Below, piece by piece: positions 9,027 through 17,994 of a stretch of DNA of 64,000 bases. The translations under genes and the position numbers were made by a program. The number at the start of each line of letters is the position of its first letter. The stretch's first letter is position 1. The notes beneath the pieces were generated by a model. That model had not been told where the DNA came from and ran no database searches. It saw nothing but the letters and a program-made list of their open reading frames with translations. Source of the DNA: Cellulosimicrobium cellulans (GTDB lineage: Bacteria > Actinomycetota > Actinomycetes > Actinomycetales > Cellulomonadaceae); assembly GCF_007679345.1 (NCBI RefSeq), contig NZ_VEGH01000008.1, forward strand, positions 1-64,000, given 5' to 3'.

Positions 9027-10334
9027 TCAGGCCGGGTCGGCCACCGCCGGCTCCTCGGGCGGCGGCACGACCCGGACCCGCGCGATGCGCCGGCCGTCGA
9101 CCGCCGTCACCTCGATCCGGCGCCCGTCGACCTCCACCGCGTCGCCGACCTCCCCGAGCCGCCCGAGCTGCGCGATCACGAACCCCGCGACGGTCTCGTA
9201 CGGCCCGTCGGCCAGCGGCACGCCGGTCAGCTCGGTGAACTCCTCGATGGTGATGCCCGCGTCGTAGGAGCCCGGGGCGCCCTCGCGGGCCTCGGCGCCG
9301 GAGGAGCCGGGCATGTCGTACTCGTCGCGGATGTCGCCGACGAGCTCCTCCACCAGGTCCTCGAGGGTGACGATGCCGTCGGTCCCGCCGTACTCGTCCA
9401 CGACGACCGCGATGTGCACGCCCTCGCGTCGCATGGACGACAGCGACGGCAGCAGCTTGTTGGTCCCGGGCAGCACCACGATCTCCCGCATGACGTCCCG
9501 GACCCGGACGCCCGTGCGGTCGGGCGCCTCGAGCAGCTCCCGGATGTGCAGGAAGCCCAGCACGTCGTCGAAGTCCTCGCCGATGACGGGGTACCGGGAC
9601 CACGGCTGGTCGCGCACCCGGTGCAGCGCGTCGGCGAGCGTCAGGTCGGCCTCGAGGAAGTGCACCTCGGGCCGCGGCCGCATGACCTCGGCCACCGAGC
9701 GGTCGGTCGCGGCGAACACGTCGCCGAGGATCCGCCGCTCGTCCTCGGGCAGGCCCTGGTGCGCGATGACCAGGTCGCGGAGCTCGGCCTCGGACATCTC
9801 CTCGCTGGTGGCGTGCGGGTCCCCGCCGAACAGCCGGACGAGCAGGTTGGTCGACGCGGACAGCAGCCAGATGACCGGGCGCATCAGGGTGGCGAACCGG
9901 TCGAGCGGCGGCGCGACCGCCACCGCGACCCGGGCGGACTGCTGGAGGGCGATGCGCTTGGGCACGAGCTCGCCCAGCACCAGCGACAGGTACGCGATGA
10001 CGAGCGTCAGGGCGACCAGCGCGATCGTGCTCGCCAGCCCCGGGGACGCCCCGAGCGCCTCGATGACGGGTGCGAAGTCGGGCGCGATGGTCGAGGCGCC
10101 GTACGCGGCGGAGAAGAACCCGGCGACGGTGACGCCGATCTGCACGGCGGCGAGGAACCGGTTCGGGTCGCGGGCCACGGAGGCGACCCGGGCGCCGCGG
10201 GCGCTCTGCCGCTCGAGGCGGTTGATCTGGCTCTCCCGGAGCGAGACGAGCGCGATCTCGGTGCCGGCGAACACCCCGCCGATCAGGATGAAGAGCAGGA
10301 CGAGGCCGATGTTGCCCCAGGTCTCGGCGTCCAT
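9027..10334 (-). CDS. CNNM/CorC (HlyC) family transporter, DUF21-CBS
   Basis: A 435-residue membrane protein of the hemolysin/CNNM family, linked to magnesium or cobalt export. The N-terminal DUF21 domain (about residues 1-200) has three to four helices, including LVLLFILIGGVFAGTEIALV. A CBS-domain pair follows (about 210-330). The C-terminal CorC_HlyC domain ends the chain (about 350-425, with VEVDGRRIEVTAVDGRRIARV). VVDEYGGTDGIVTLEDLVEE is the family signature. Lengths and order are normal. The C-terminal tail is proline/glutamate-rich. Confidence 0.93.
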   Translation of the reverse strand: MDAETWGNIGLVLLFILIGGVFAGTEIALVSLRESQINRLERQSARGARVASVARDPNRFLAAVQIGVTVAGFFSAAYGASTIAPDFAPVIEALGASPGLASTIALVALTLVIAYLSLVLGELVPKRIALQQSARVAVAVAPPLDRFATLMRPVIWLLSASTNLLVRLFGGDPHATSEEMSEAELRDLVIAHQGLPEDERRILGDVFAATDRSVAEVMRPRPEVHFLEADLTLADALHRVRDQPWSRYPVIGEDFDDVLGFLHIRELLEAPDRTGVRVRDVMREIVVLPGTNKLLPSLSSMRREGVHIAVVVDEYGGTDGIVTLEDLVEELVGDIRDEYDMPGSSGAEAREGAPGSYDAGITIEEFTELTGVPLADGPYETVAGFVIAQLGRLGEVGDAVEVDGRRIEVTAVDGRRIARVRVVPPPEEPAVADPA

Positions 10335-10627
10335 CAGCGGCGAGCCCCCGCGCGGTCGGCGCGGCGGGTGCGGCCGGCGCGCGGGGAGGTGCGGGCTCGC
10401 CGCACGGGACTGCAGGGCTGGTCAGGAGGCGACATCGCACCATTCCAGGGGGCGGCGCGGGCGATCGTCAACCGCAGGCGGGCCCGGCCCCCGCGCGCAC
10501 AGGACGCGCACAGCACGTCCGCGGAGTCCGTGCCCGGAACCGCCCGTCCCGGGGGTCGCGGGTCCCTAGGCTGACCGTGCCGGCGGCGCGTCGCCCCGGG
10601 AGGCAGCGGGACGACGGGGTGAGGCGT

Positions 10628-12568
10628 GTGAGGGCGGTTCGGGTCGCAGGGGGTCGGGGCGTCGTGCGCCGGGGGGCGGCGGCCGGTGCGGTGCTCGCCC
10701 TCGTCGCCGTGCTGGGCGCGTGCTCGGGCGGGCCCGACGACCGGCAGCGGACCGCGGAGGCGCTCGCGGAGGCGATCGCGTCCGGCGACTTCGCGGACGT
10801 CCCGCTGGACGGCGCCACCGCGGCCGAGGCGGGTGAGACGCGCACGGCGGCCTACTCGGGCCTGGACCCGTGGCAGCCCGCGGTGGTCGCCGGCGACGTC
10901 GTGGCCGCGGCGGACGACGACGCGGCCGCGTCCGTCGACCTCACGTTCACCTGGGACGTCGGCGGCGGGACCGCCTGGAGCTACGCCACGCACGCGAACC
11001 TCGCGAAGGTGGACGACGAGTGGCGCGCCCGGTGGTCGACGATGCTGCTCGCGCCGGACCTGGCGGCGGGCGAGACCCTGCAGGTGCACCGGGTGCAGGC
11101 GGAGCGGGCGGACGTGCTGGGTGCCGGGGACGCGGTGCTCGTGGAGTCCCGCCCGGTGTTCCGGATCGGCATCGACAAGACCCGCGTCCCGGCGGCGGAC
11201 GCGGACGGCTCGGCCCGCGAGCTCGCGTCGATGCTCGGGCTCGACCCCGAGGCCTACGCGGCGCAGGTGGCCGCGGCGGGGGAGAAGGCGTTCGTCGAGG
11301 CGATCGTCGTGCGCGCGGACGACCCGGCGTACGACCGCGGGGCGCTGTCCGTGGTCCCCGGGGTGAACATGCTCGAGACGGCGCTGCCGCTGGCGCCGAA
11401 CCGGGCGTTCGCCCGCCCGGTGCTGGGCACGGTCGGCCAGGCGACGGCCGAGATCGTCGAGGGGTCGGACGGTGCTGTGGTGGCGGGCGACCTCGCAGGG
11501 CTGAGCGGGTTGCAGGCCCAGTTCGACGAGCAGCTCCGGGGCGATCCCGGCCTGACGGTCGTGGCGGCCGCCGGGGCGCAGGAGCGGGAGCTGTTCCACA
11601 CCGAGCCCGTGGTCGGGGAGCCGCTGCGGACCACGCTCGACCCGCGCGTGCAGCAGGCGGCCGAGGACCTCGTCGCCACGGTCCCGGACAGCGCGAGCGC
11701 GATCGTCGCGATCCGGCCGTCCACCGGCGACGTGCTCGCCGCGGCGAGCGGCCCGGGCGGGGGCGGCATGTCGACCGCCACCCTCGGCCTGTACGCGCCC
11801 GGGTCGACGTTCAAGGTCGCGTCCTCGCTCGCGCTGCTCCGCGCCGGGCTGACCCCGGACAGCACCGTGACGTGCCCGGAGACGGCGACGGTCGACGGCC
11901 GGTCGTTCCGGAACTACCCGGGGTACCCGTCCGACGCCCTCGGCGACATCACGCTGCGGACGGCGGTGGCCGAGTCGTGCAACACCGCGTTCCTCACGGC
12001 CGCGGGTACGGCTCCGCAGGAGGCGCTGGCGGCGGCGGCCGCGGCGCTGGGCCTTGTCCCGGACGCGGACCTGGGGTTCGCGGCCGCGCTGGGCGAGGTC
12101 CCGGCCGAGGCCACCGGCGGGACCGACCACGCGGCGTCGATGATCGGCCAGGCGCGGGTCCAGGCGACCCCGCTCGGCATGGCGACGGTCGCGGCGTCGG
12201 TGGCGGCCGGCGGTCGGGTCACGCCGCGGCTGCTGCTCGGGGGCGCGGGGGAGACCGCCACGCCGGCGCCCGCGCCGGAGCAGCCGCTCACCACCGCGGA
12301 GGCCGAGGCCCTGCGGTCGATGATGCGGGCCGTCGTCACGGAGGGCGGCGGCGACTTCCTGCAGGACGTGCCGGGTCCCGAGGTGATCGCGAAGTCGGGC
12401 ACGGCCCAGTACGGGTCCGGCGACGACCTGCGGAACCACGCGTGGATGATCGCCGCGCAGGGTGACCTGGCGGTGGCGGTGTTCGTCGAGACCGGTGACT
12501 TCGGGTCGACGACCTCGGGACCGCTGCTGGAGTCGTTCCTGCGCGCCGTGGCGGTGCCCGCGGCCTGA
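10628..12568 (+). CDS. class B penicillin-binding lipoprotein (transpeptidase)
   Basis: A 646-residue peptidoglycan DD-transpeptidase. A signal peptide ends in the lipobox VLGAC (about Cys32). An NTF2-like domain follows (about 40-150, as in MecA/PBP2a-type enzymes), then the dimerisation domain and the transpeptidase domain from about residue 320. All three catalytic motifs are present: STFK (near 393), SCN (near 450) and KSGTA (near 589). It should cross-link cell wall outside the membrane. GTG at 10628 is preceded by GGTGAGG; GTG at 10619 is an in-frame alternative. The NTF2-like domain is often found in low-affinity PBPs, so reduced beta-lactam binding is possible but unproven. Confidence 0.93.
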   Translation: MRAVRVAGGRGVVRRGAAAGAVLALVAVLGACSGGPDDRQRTAEALAEAIASGDFADVPLDGATAAEAGETRTAAYSGLDPWQPAVVAGDVVAAADDDAAASVDLTFTWDVGGGTAWSYATHANLAKVDDEWRARWSTMLLAPDLAAGETLQVHRVQAERADVLGAGDAVLVESRPVFRIGIDKTRVPAADADGSARELASMLGLDPEAYAAQVAAAGEKAFVEAIVVRADDPAYDRGALSVVPGVNMLETALPLAPNRAFARPVLGTVGQATAEIVEGSDGAVVAGDLAGLSGLQAQFDEQLRGDPGLTVVAAAGAQERELFHTEPVVGEPLRTTLDPRVQQAAEDLVATVPDSASAIVAIRPSTGDVLAAASGPGGGGMSTATLGLYAPGSTFKVASSLALLRAGLTPDSTVTCPETATVDGRSFRNYPGYPSDALGDITLRTAVAESCNTAFLTAAGTAPQEALAAAAAALGLVPDADLGFAAALGEVPAEATGGTDHAASMIGQARVQATPLGMATVAASVAAGGRVTPRLLLGGAGETATPAPAPEQPLTTAEAEALRSMMRAVVTEGGGDFLQDVPGPEVIAKSGTAQYGSGDDLRNHAWMIAAQGDLAVAVFVETGDFGSTTSGPLLESFLRAVAVPAA

Positions 12569-12737
12569 CGGGGGCCGTGACCTGGGCATTCACGGAAATG
12601 CGCCGCGAGACGGCGGGCACGCGTGCTCGTCATGCGTTTTGTCCGCTTTGGCCCGAGTGGGTGAAATGCGTGTTCTGGGGGGACAGGCGCCGTCCGCCCC
12701 CTTCCGCTCGTCCGGGTGACGGGCCTACAGTCGCCGT

Positions 12738-12822
12738 GTCAGCGACAAGGGCAAACCCTCCGCGAGGAGGGGACGCAAAGCCACGGGACCCCCGCAGGTC
12801 AGCCGGGCTGCCGAACGAAGGA
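12738..12822 (+). promoter_or_regulatory. cyclic di-GMP-I (GEMM) riboswitch
   Basis: The aptamer core is present in order: AAGGGCAAACC (12747-12757), a 6-bp helix capped by a GCGA tetraloop (12756-12771), GGACGCAAAGCC (12771-12782), and AGCCGGGCTGCCGAA (12801-12815). These are the conserved blocks of the c-di-GMP-I class. The ligand-contact positions are kept: G at 12750 (G20 of the Vc2 aptamer), A at 12777 (A47) and C at 12811 (C92). The 3' edge runs into the AAGGA ribosome-binding site of the small ORF at 12829, which suggests translational control. The P2 arm is shorter than usual. A TACAGT at 12726-12731 could be the -10 element. Confidence 0.9.
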
Positions 12823-12828
12823 TCTGCC

Positions 12829-12999
12829 ATGGAACAGCGCGGCTTCTACGAGCCGGCCGAGCAGCGAGGCTCCGACCTCCGCTCCGACGTCACCGGGCGC
12901 GCGGCGACGCGCCTGTCCTCCTGGTCCCGCATCGCGGCGACCCTCGCCGCCCACGCGGACCTCGTGCCCACGCAGCGGGAGTGCACCTCCGCCTCCTGA
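12829..12999 (+). CDS. 56-residue small protein under a c-di-GMP riboswitch
   Basis: A 56-codon ORF with ATG at 12829, six bases after AAGGA (12818-12822) at the edge of the riboswitch. The product starts MEQRGFYEPAEQRGSD and ends PTQRECTSAS. It is hydrophilic, has a single Cys near the C-terminus, no membrane segment and no signal peptide. No family is recognised. The placement of start and ribosome-binding site behind the aptamer is the main support for its being real. It may be a regulatory small protein or a leader peptide; the downstream gene is on the other strand, so this ORF is the only evident target. Confidence 0.7.
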   Translation: MEQRGFYEPAEQRGSDLRSDVTGRAATRLSSWSRIAATLAAHADLVPTQRECTSAS

Positions 13000-13015
13000 C
13001 CCGCGGGTCCGGTCG

Positions 13016-15574
13016 TCAGAGCTCGCCGACGCGCTGCATGTAGCGCATGGCGGCCCAGCCGACCGGGATGCGCAGCCAGTAGGTGAGCACGCGGAACAGC
13101 ACCGCGACCGAGGTCGCGACGCCCGGGTTCACGCCGACCACCGTCAGCGCGCCCGCGAGGGCGATCTCGGTGGTGCCGATGCCGCCCGGGGTCGGGGCGA
13201 TCGAGCCCGCCGTGTTGCCCGCCAGGTAGACGATCGCGACCTGCACGAGCGACAGGTGCTGGCCGAACGCCAGCAGGCACACCTCGAACGCGAGGATGTA
13301 GCCGAACGTCGTGATGAGGTTGCCCGCGAGCCCGACCCCGAGCCGGAACGGCTGGCCGACCACCTCGATGAGGCGGGGCCAGGTCTGCTGCACCGTCGGC
13401 AGCGTCTTGGCGGCCACCCACTGCCGCACCTTCGGCACCAGCAGGGCGGCGCCGATCAGGGCCGCGAGCACGCCGACCACGACGACGACGGTCGGCGACA
13501 CGGTGAACCGCTCGAGCTGGTTCGTGCCCGACGCCACCGACAGCACCAGGAGCATCGGCAGGGTCACGACGAAGTGCGACACCTGCACGAGGGCGACGGT
13601 CGCCGTCGCGAGCGACGCCGACGTGCCGCGCCGGGTCAGCAGCCGCAGGTTGAGCGCGGCGGGGCCGATCCCCGCCGGCGCGGCCAGGGCCACGAACGTC
13701 GACGCCGACTGCGCCACCGACGCCCGCCACAGGGACAGCTTCACCGGGGAGAACGCCACCAGGGACAGCGCCGCCCCGAACAGCGTCGCCATGCCGAGCA
13801 GGAACGCCAGGACGCTCAGCCGCCAGTCGGTCGTCGCCAGCGCGTCGAGGATCGTCTGCAGGTTGATCGACGTCAGCAGGATGATCACGGCGGCCGTGGT
13901 GAGCAGGATGGTGAGCACCGTGCGCGCGCCGAACCGGATGAGCTGCACGGGCTCGACGTCGGCCTCGGGCAGGCGCGCGACCAGGGCCGACCGCAGCTCG
14001 GCCAGCACCTCCTTGTGCGCCCGCAGCTCCTCGCGGGTGCGGCGCGGCAGGGTGATCGTCTGCAGCAGCGGGCCGATCGCGGCGATGTCGCCCTCGGGCA
14101 GCACCGCGACGGCCGACTCCAGGGCGCGGGCGGGGCCGACGCGGAGTGCGAGCAGGGCGACCATCTGGGTCCGGTCCATGCGCTGGGCCAGCTCGGAGGA
14201 GGCGACGTCGCCCTGGTCCCACCCCACGAGCCACACCGTCGGGTCGTCCGGGCCGTCGGCCACCAGGATCACGTCGCTGGTCAGCGCGCGGTGGGCCAGC
14301 CCGGCCTCGTGGGCGGTGCCCAGCTGCCCCCAGATCGCCCGCAGCACGTCGTCGGTGATCGCCTCGGGGTCGAGCTCCGCGAGCGACGTGGCGGCGGGCA
14401 CGGGGTCCTGGACCAGGAGCATCGAGGAGTCGGCCTCGGCGATGCCGCGCAGCGCGGGCGTGCGCACCCCGGCGGCGGAGGCCGTGAACGAGAGCAGGGC
14501 GGCGCGCTCCGCGGCCTGGCGCAGCGAGACGACGGACCGGCCGTCCAGGCCGCGCAGCCGCAGGGAGCGCCACAGCCGGCTGAGGAAGCCGATCACCTGA
14601 CGGTCGCCGTCGAGCACGAGCACGTCGAGCTCCTGGCCGTCCTCGGTGACCATGCCGTAGGCGCGGTGGTCGGCGTACCGGACGGCGGCCCGCGCCCCGG
14701 CGCTGGCCGGCACGGCGGCACCCGGCGTCCCGTCCGGGCCGGGGGGCTGCGCGTCGTCGGCCGGGTCCTCGTCCTCGTCGGGGACCCGCACCAGGACCCG
14801 CGGCTGCCAGCCCGCGCGGCGCACGCCCGCGACCAGGCTCGCCCCGTAGGCCCGGTCGGACCGCACGCCCGACACGTACCGGACGGCGAGCCCGGCGGCG
14901 CGCCCGATCAGCAGGGCGATCGCGACGCCCGGCAGGGACGCGCCCGCCGTGATCACCATGACGCCCACCGCGACCCACACCAGGTTCCACGACCAGGACA
15001 CGGTGCGCCGGCGGGTGCGCGGGCCGGTCGCGGTCAGCAGGCCGGCGATCAGGGCGATGTACTCGGGGATCGACAGCGTGAGCACGCCGTCCAGCCGGAC
15101 GGACAGCCCGGCGACCAGCTGGTCCGACCCCAGGTGCTCGATCAGCCACGCGACGCCCGCCGAGGCCAGGACGGCGACGATCGCGGCGATCGACGCCTCG
15201 ACCATCTGCCGCCCGAGGCGGCGCACCGCCAGCTCCGTGAGGACGGCGACCGGCACCAGGTACGTGACGACGGTCTCGAGCAGCGCGACCGGCACCACGA
15301 GGATCTGGCGGAGCAGGGAGGCGAAGCCCTGCACGTCCTCCGCGACGCCGGTCGTGGTGTTGTGCGCGTACGTCGCCAGCGCCATGACCGCCACCGCGCC
15401 GACCAGGCTGAGCACGACGCCCAGCAGGTCGCTCGGGTGGTGCACCCGGACGGCGGGGGTGTCGAGCACCTGGGGCCGGCCGAGCCCGTCGAGCGGCGCC
15501 TGGCTGCGCTCGCCCGCGGCGGGCCCGTCGGGTCGACCGGACGCCGCCGGCGCGCTGGTCGAGGCGTCGGGCAT
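13016..15574 (-). CDS. lysylphosphatidylglycerol synthase/UPF0104-like flippase with kinase-like N-terminal region
   Basis: A very large (852-residue) membrane protein. The C-terminal 330 residues hold about eight helices with the LPG_synthase_TM pattern (APAGIGPAALNLRLL, NTAGSIAPTPGGIGTTEIAL). The N-terminal half has about six helices. The middle part resembles a degenerate kinase-like domain, with WGQLGTAHEAGLAHRALTSDVILV and WLVGWDQGDVASS. The catalytic HxD and DFG motifs are not intact. No GNAT-type aminoacyltransferase domain follows, so this is a flippase-like fold rather than a full MprF. Similar giant proteins are common in actinobacteria. It likely transports a lipid or glycolipid. 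The ATG at 15574 is chosen ahead of the Pro/Ala-rich leader. Confidence 0.82.
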   Translation of the reverse strand: MPDASTSAPAASGRPDGPAAGERSQAPLDGLGRPQVLDTPAVRVHHPSDLLGVVLSLVGAVAVMALATYAHNTTTGVAEDVQGFASLLRQILVVPVALLETVVTYLVPVAVLTELAVRRLGRQMVEASIAAIVAVLASAGVAWLIEHLGSDQLVAGLSVRLDGVLTLSIPEYIALIAGLLTATGPRTRRRTVSWSWNLVWVAVGVMVITAGASLPGVAIALLIGRAAGLAVRYVSGVRSDRAYGASLVAGVRRAGWQPRVLVRVPDEDEDPADDAQPPGPDGTPGAAVPASAGARAAVRYADHRAYGMVTEDGQELDVLVLDGDRQVIGFLSRLWRSLRLRGLDGRSVVSLRQAAERAALLSFTASAAGVRTPALRGIAEADSSMLLVQDPVPAATSLAELDPEAITDDVLRAIWGQLGTAHEAGLAHRALTSDVILVADGPDDPTVWLVGWDQGDVASSELAQRMDRTQMVALLALRVGPARALESAVAVLPEGDIAAIGPLLQTITLPRRTREELRAHKEVLAELRSALVARLPEADVEPVQLIRFGARTVLTILLTTAAVIILLTSINLQTILDALATTDWRLSVLAFLLGMATLFGAALSLVAFSPVKLSLWRASVAQSASTFVALAAPAGIGPAALNLRLLTRRGTSASLATATVALVQVSHFVVTLPMLLVLSVASGTNQLERFTVSPTVVVVVGVLAALIGAALLVPKVRQWVAAKTLPTVQQTWPRLIEVVGQPFRLGVGLAGNLITTFGYILAFEVCLLAFGQHLSLVQVAIVYLAGNTAGSIAPTPGGIGTTEIALAGALTVVGVNPGVATSVAVLFRVLTYWLRIPVGWAAMRYMQRVGEL

Positions 15575-15766
15575 GGTGGCGAGTCTAGGCAGCGACGGTC
15601 CCCCCTGGTGGGCACCCGCACGCACTGCGCACGGAATCCGTCCTGGAGGATGACGGCGTCCGGGCGCCGTCTCCGTCGCGAGGATGACCCCCGGGGGCTA
15701 GCGTGACCGGCGGGGACGTCGCCGGTCGGGCGGCCGACCGCCCCGCTGGAGCACCCGGAGGTACGC

Positions 15767-16369
15767 GTGGCTCAGGACGTGCAGGGCAGGGTGGCGGCGG
15801 TGCTGCGCTCGGTCTGGTGGCTGCCGGTGCTCCGGGGCGTGCTGATGATCGTGCTCGGCCTGCTGCTGCTGGTCGAGCCGCTGGGCACGCTCGTCGCCCT
15901 CGTGTGGGTGTTCGGCGTGTTCGCGGTCGTCGACGGCGCCGTCGTGCTGCTGCAGGCGCTGCTCGCGCGCGGCCGGCCCGGGTTCGGCTGGCTGGTCGCG
16001 GAGGGCCTGGTCAGCATCGGGTTCGGCGCGCTCATCATGCTGTGGCCGGACGTGACGGCGCTCGTGCTGTTCTACCTGCTCGCGCTCTGGGTGCTCGTGC
16101 TCGGCGTCACCGCCGTGATCGTCGCCGTCACGCAGTACCGGGCGCGGGACCTGGCCTGGTCCGGGACGCTCGTGTTCGGGCTGATCGGGTTCCTGTTCGG
16201 CCTGCTCCTGGCGATCAAGCCCCAGGGCACCGTCGACGTCATCCTCACCGTGTACGGGCTGTTCGCGTTCGTCGCGGGCGTGGTGATGCTCGTGTCGGGG
16301 TTCGCCACCCGGTCGCTGAGCCGCCAGCTCGCGGCGGACGGGCGCGCCGCGGGGTCGACCGCGGCCTGA
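15767..16369 (+). CDS. DUF308 (HdeD-like) membrane protein
   Basis: A 200-residue protein with six evenly spaced hydrophobic helices in three repeated pairs, the DUF308/HdeD arrangement. Motifs include RGVLMIVLGLLLLVEPLGTL and GLVSIGFGALIMLWP. HdeD in enterobacteria is an acid-resistance membrane protein, but actinobacterial members are uncharacterised. The GTG at 15767 follows a good GGAGG site. The gene is divergent from the large flippase. About 190 intergenic bases between them hold a twice-repeated GAGGATGAC and a short stem, with no clear operator. Confidence 0.87.
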   Translation: MAQDVQGRVAAVLRSVWWLPVLRGVLMIVLGLLLLVEPLGTLVALVWVFGVFAVVDGAVVLLQALLARGRPGFGWLVAEGLVSIGFGALIMLWPDVTALVLFYLLALWVLVLGVTAVIVAVTQYRARDLAWSGTLVFGLIGFLFGLLLAIKPQGTVDVILTVYGLFAFVAGVVMLVSGFATRSLSRQLAADGRAAGSTAA

Positions 16370-16376
16370 GCCGGCC

Positions 16377-17192
16377 TCAGCGGATGCCGAGCGCCTCGCG
16401 CCACGCCGCCGGCAGCAGGGCGTAGCCGACGAACGCCACGACGTCGAGCACCGTGTGCGCCACCACCAGCGGCATCGTCCGCCGTCGGCGGCGGTAGTAC
16501 TCGGCGAACACCAGGCCCATGACCACGTTGCCCAGGAACGGGCCGATGCCCTGGTACAGGTGGTACGACCCGCGCAGCACCGCCGAGGTGACCAGGATCG
16601 CCGGGGTCCGCCACCGCAGCTCGCGCAGCCGCTCCATCAGGTAGCCCACGACGATCACCTCCTCCAGCAGCGCGTTCTGCAGCGCCGAGAGGATCAGCAC
16701 CGGGACGGTCCACCACGCGGCGTTCAGCGCGGCGGCCTGCACCTCGACGGTGATGCCGACCGCGCGCCCGACGACGTACAGCGCCAGCCCGGGCAGACCG
16801 ATCAGCGCGGCGAGCCCGAACCCGACGCCGAGGTCCCGGCCCGGGCGGGAGCCGTCCAGGCCGATCCGGCGGGCCGCGCTGCGACCGTTCGACGACAGCA
16901 GGTACAGGGCGAGGGCGACCGGGACCAGCGCGAACCCGATCGACAGCAGCTGGTACGTCAGGTCGAGGTACGGGCGGGCGGAGCGGCTGGCGTTCAGCGT
17001 GGCGCTCTGCGACGCGAGCGGGGTGCCCGCGGTGAGGCGCGCGGCGATGTTGACCACCGCGTACACGGCGGACTGGCCGAGGGACAGGCCGAGGACGATC
17101 CAGATCTCGGCCGTGAGGCGGCGGCGCCGCGCGCGCTCCGAGACGGGCGGGGCGCCGGGGGGCGCGGTCGTGCTCGGGTCGGAGGCGGTCAC
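16377..17192 (-). CDS. CPBP family intramembrane metalloprotease-like protein
   Basis: A 271-residue membrane protein with about seven or eight helices. Motif 1 appears as LLEEVIVVGYLMERL, carrying the glutamate pair. Motif 2 appears as RGSYHLYQG with a histidine. A later H in LVVAHTVLDV completes the putative zinc/catalytic set of the CAAX-protease/bacteriocin-processing (CPBP) family. The usual R after EExx is replaced by Gly-Tyr, seen in some members. The GTG at 17192 gives a short Ser/Thr/Pro-rich cytoplasmic leader. Substrate unknown. It is divergent from the ABC-2 operon. Confidence 0.85.
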   Translation of the reverse strand: MTASDPSTTAPPGAPPVSERARRRRLTAEIWIVLGLSLGQSAVYAVVNIAARLTAGTPLASQSATLNASRSARPYLDLTYQLLSIGFALVPVALALYLLSSNGRSAARRIGLDGSRPGRDLGVGFGLAALIGLPGLALYVVGRAVGITVEVQAAALNAAWWTVPVLILSALQNALLEEVIVVGYLMERLRELRWRTPAILVTSAVLRGSYHLYQGIGPFLGNVVMGLVFAEYYRRRRRTMPLVVAHTVLDVVAFVGYALLPAAWREALGIR

Positions 17193-17251
17193 GCCCCGCA
17201 GCGTAGGGGGCGCCGCTGGGTGCCGCCTGGACGGGGGCTGTGCTCGTGGGG

Positions 17252-17293
17252 TTGTGCGGGATGCGTGCGGCGCATAGGTTTGCAGCACAAACC
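17252..17293 (+). promoter_or_regulatory. promoter with overlapping operator for the ABC-2 operon
   Basis: A -35-like TTGTGC (17252-17257) lies 17 bases before a -10-like TAGGTT (17275-17280). A perfect 6-bp inverted repeat, GGTTTG-CAGCA-CAAACC (17277-17293), overlaps the -10. A dimeric winged-helix repressor bound there would block transcription. The second gene of the operon encodes such a regulator, so autoregulation is the natural inference. Confidence 0.5.
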
Positions 17294-17334
17294 AGTTGGT
17301 GACCGTGATACCCGTCCGACCACGGAGACGCTCC

Positions 17335-17994
17335 ATGCCCCAGCCTCCCGCCCATCCCCGGCAGCCCGGCGCCCCCGATGGCTGGTTCGACGCGGCCGCG
17401 GCGCGCGCCATCATCGACGTCCAGCACGCCCGTGTCCGGGCGACCGCCTACGCCGACGACCGCGTGATCCTCGGAGTGTGGGCCATCGCCTGGCTGGTGG
17501 GCTACGGCTTGCTGTGGGCGAGCGCCGGGAACGGCGTCGAGCGCATCCCCCGGTGGGCGTGGACGAGCTTCGGCGTCCTGCTGATGAGTGCTGTGGTGAC
17601 CACGATCGGGCACGCGGTGACGCGGATGTCCGGCGTGGACGGGGTGAGCCGTCGGACCAGGGCGGTGTACGGATGGACCTGGTTCGTCGCGTTCGGTGCC
17701 GGGCAGGCGCTCGTGGGCGGCGTCGCGCGGGCGGGCGCGCCGAACGACGTGATCGCACTGGCGGCCAACGGGGTGTCCGCCCTCATCGTGGCTGTGATGT
17801 ACATGGCGGGTGGCATGCTCTGGCGGGACCGCGCTCAGTTCGGCCTCGGGGTGTGGATGGCCGTGGTGGCTGCCGCCGCCGCGCTCGTGGGCCTGCCGGG
17901 CACGTTCGCCGTCATGTGCCTCGCCGGCGGTGGTGGGATGGCCGTCGGCGTCCTGGTCGCCCACGTCGCACGCGCACGCGGAGCCGCCGCGTGA
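17335..17994 (+). CDS. hypothetical membrane protein, first gene of ABC-2 operon
   Basis: A 219-residue protein. The soluble N-terminus (about 45 residues, Pro-rich then helical: WFDAAAARAIIDVQHARV) is followed by about five hydrophobic helices, the last being AVVAAAAALVGLPGTFAVM. ATG at 17335 is seven bases after GGAG. The stop overlaps the GTG of the next gene. Similar proteins are seen beside small winged-helix regulators in actinobacteria, but no biochemical role is known to me. It may sense or modulate the exporter encoded downstream. Confidence 0.82.
   Translation: MPQPPAHPRQPGAPDGWFDAAAARAIIDVQHARVRATAYADDRVILGVWAIAWLVGYGLLWASAGNGVERIPRWAWTSFGVLLMSAVVTTIGHAVTRMSGVDGVSRRTRAVYGWTWFVAFGAGQALVGGVARAGAPNDVIALAANGVSALIVAVMYMAGGMLWRDRAQFGLGVWMAVVAAAAALVGLPGTFAVMCLAGGGGMAVGVLVAHVARARGAAA

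Noticed and set aside
10335..10627. Small gene in the gap before the penicillin-binding protein
   Set aside because: A CAGGAGG at about 10420 is not followed by a sensible start and open frame. The gap probably holds the two divergent promoters only.
12617..12626. GCACGCGTGC palindrome between the penicillin-binding protein gene and the riboswitch
   Set aside because: Short perfect palindromes of GC type are common by chance at this base composition, and nothing ties it to a promoter.
12738..12822. Cyclic AMP-GMP (GEMM-Ib) specificity for the riboswitch
   Set aside because: The discriminating position equivalent to Vc2 G20 (12750) is G, not A, which fits c-di-GMP.
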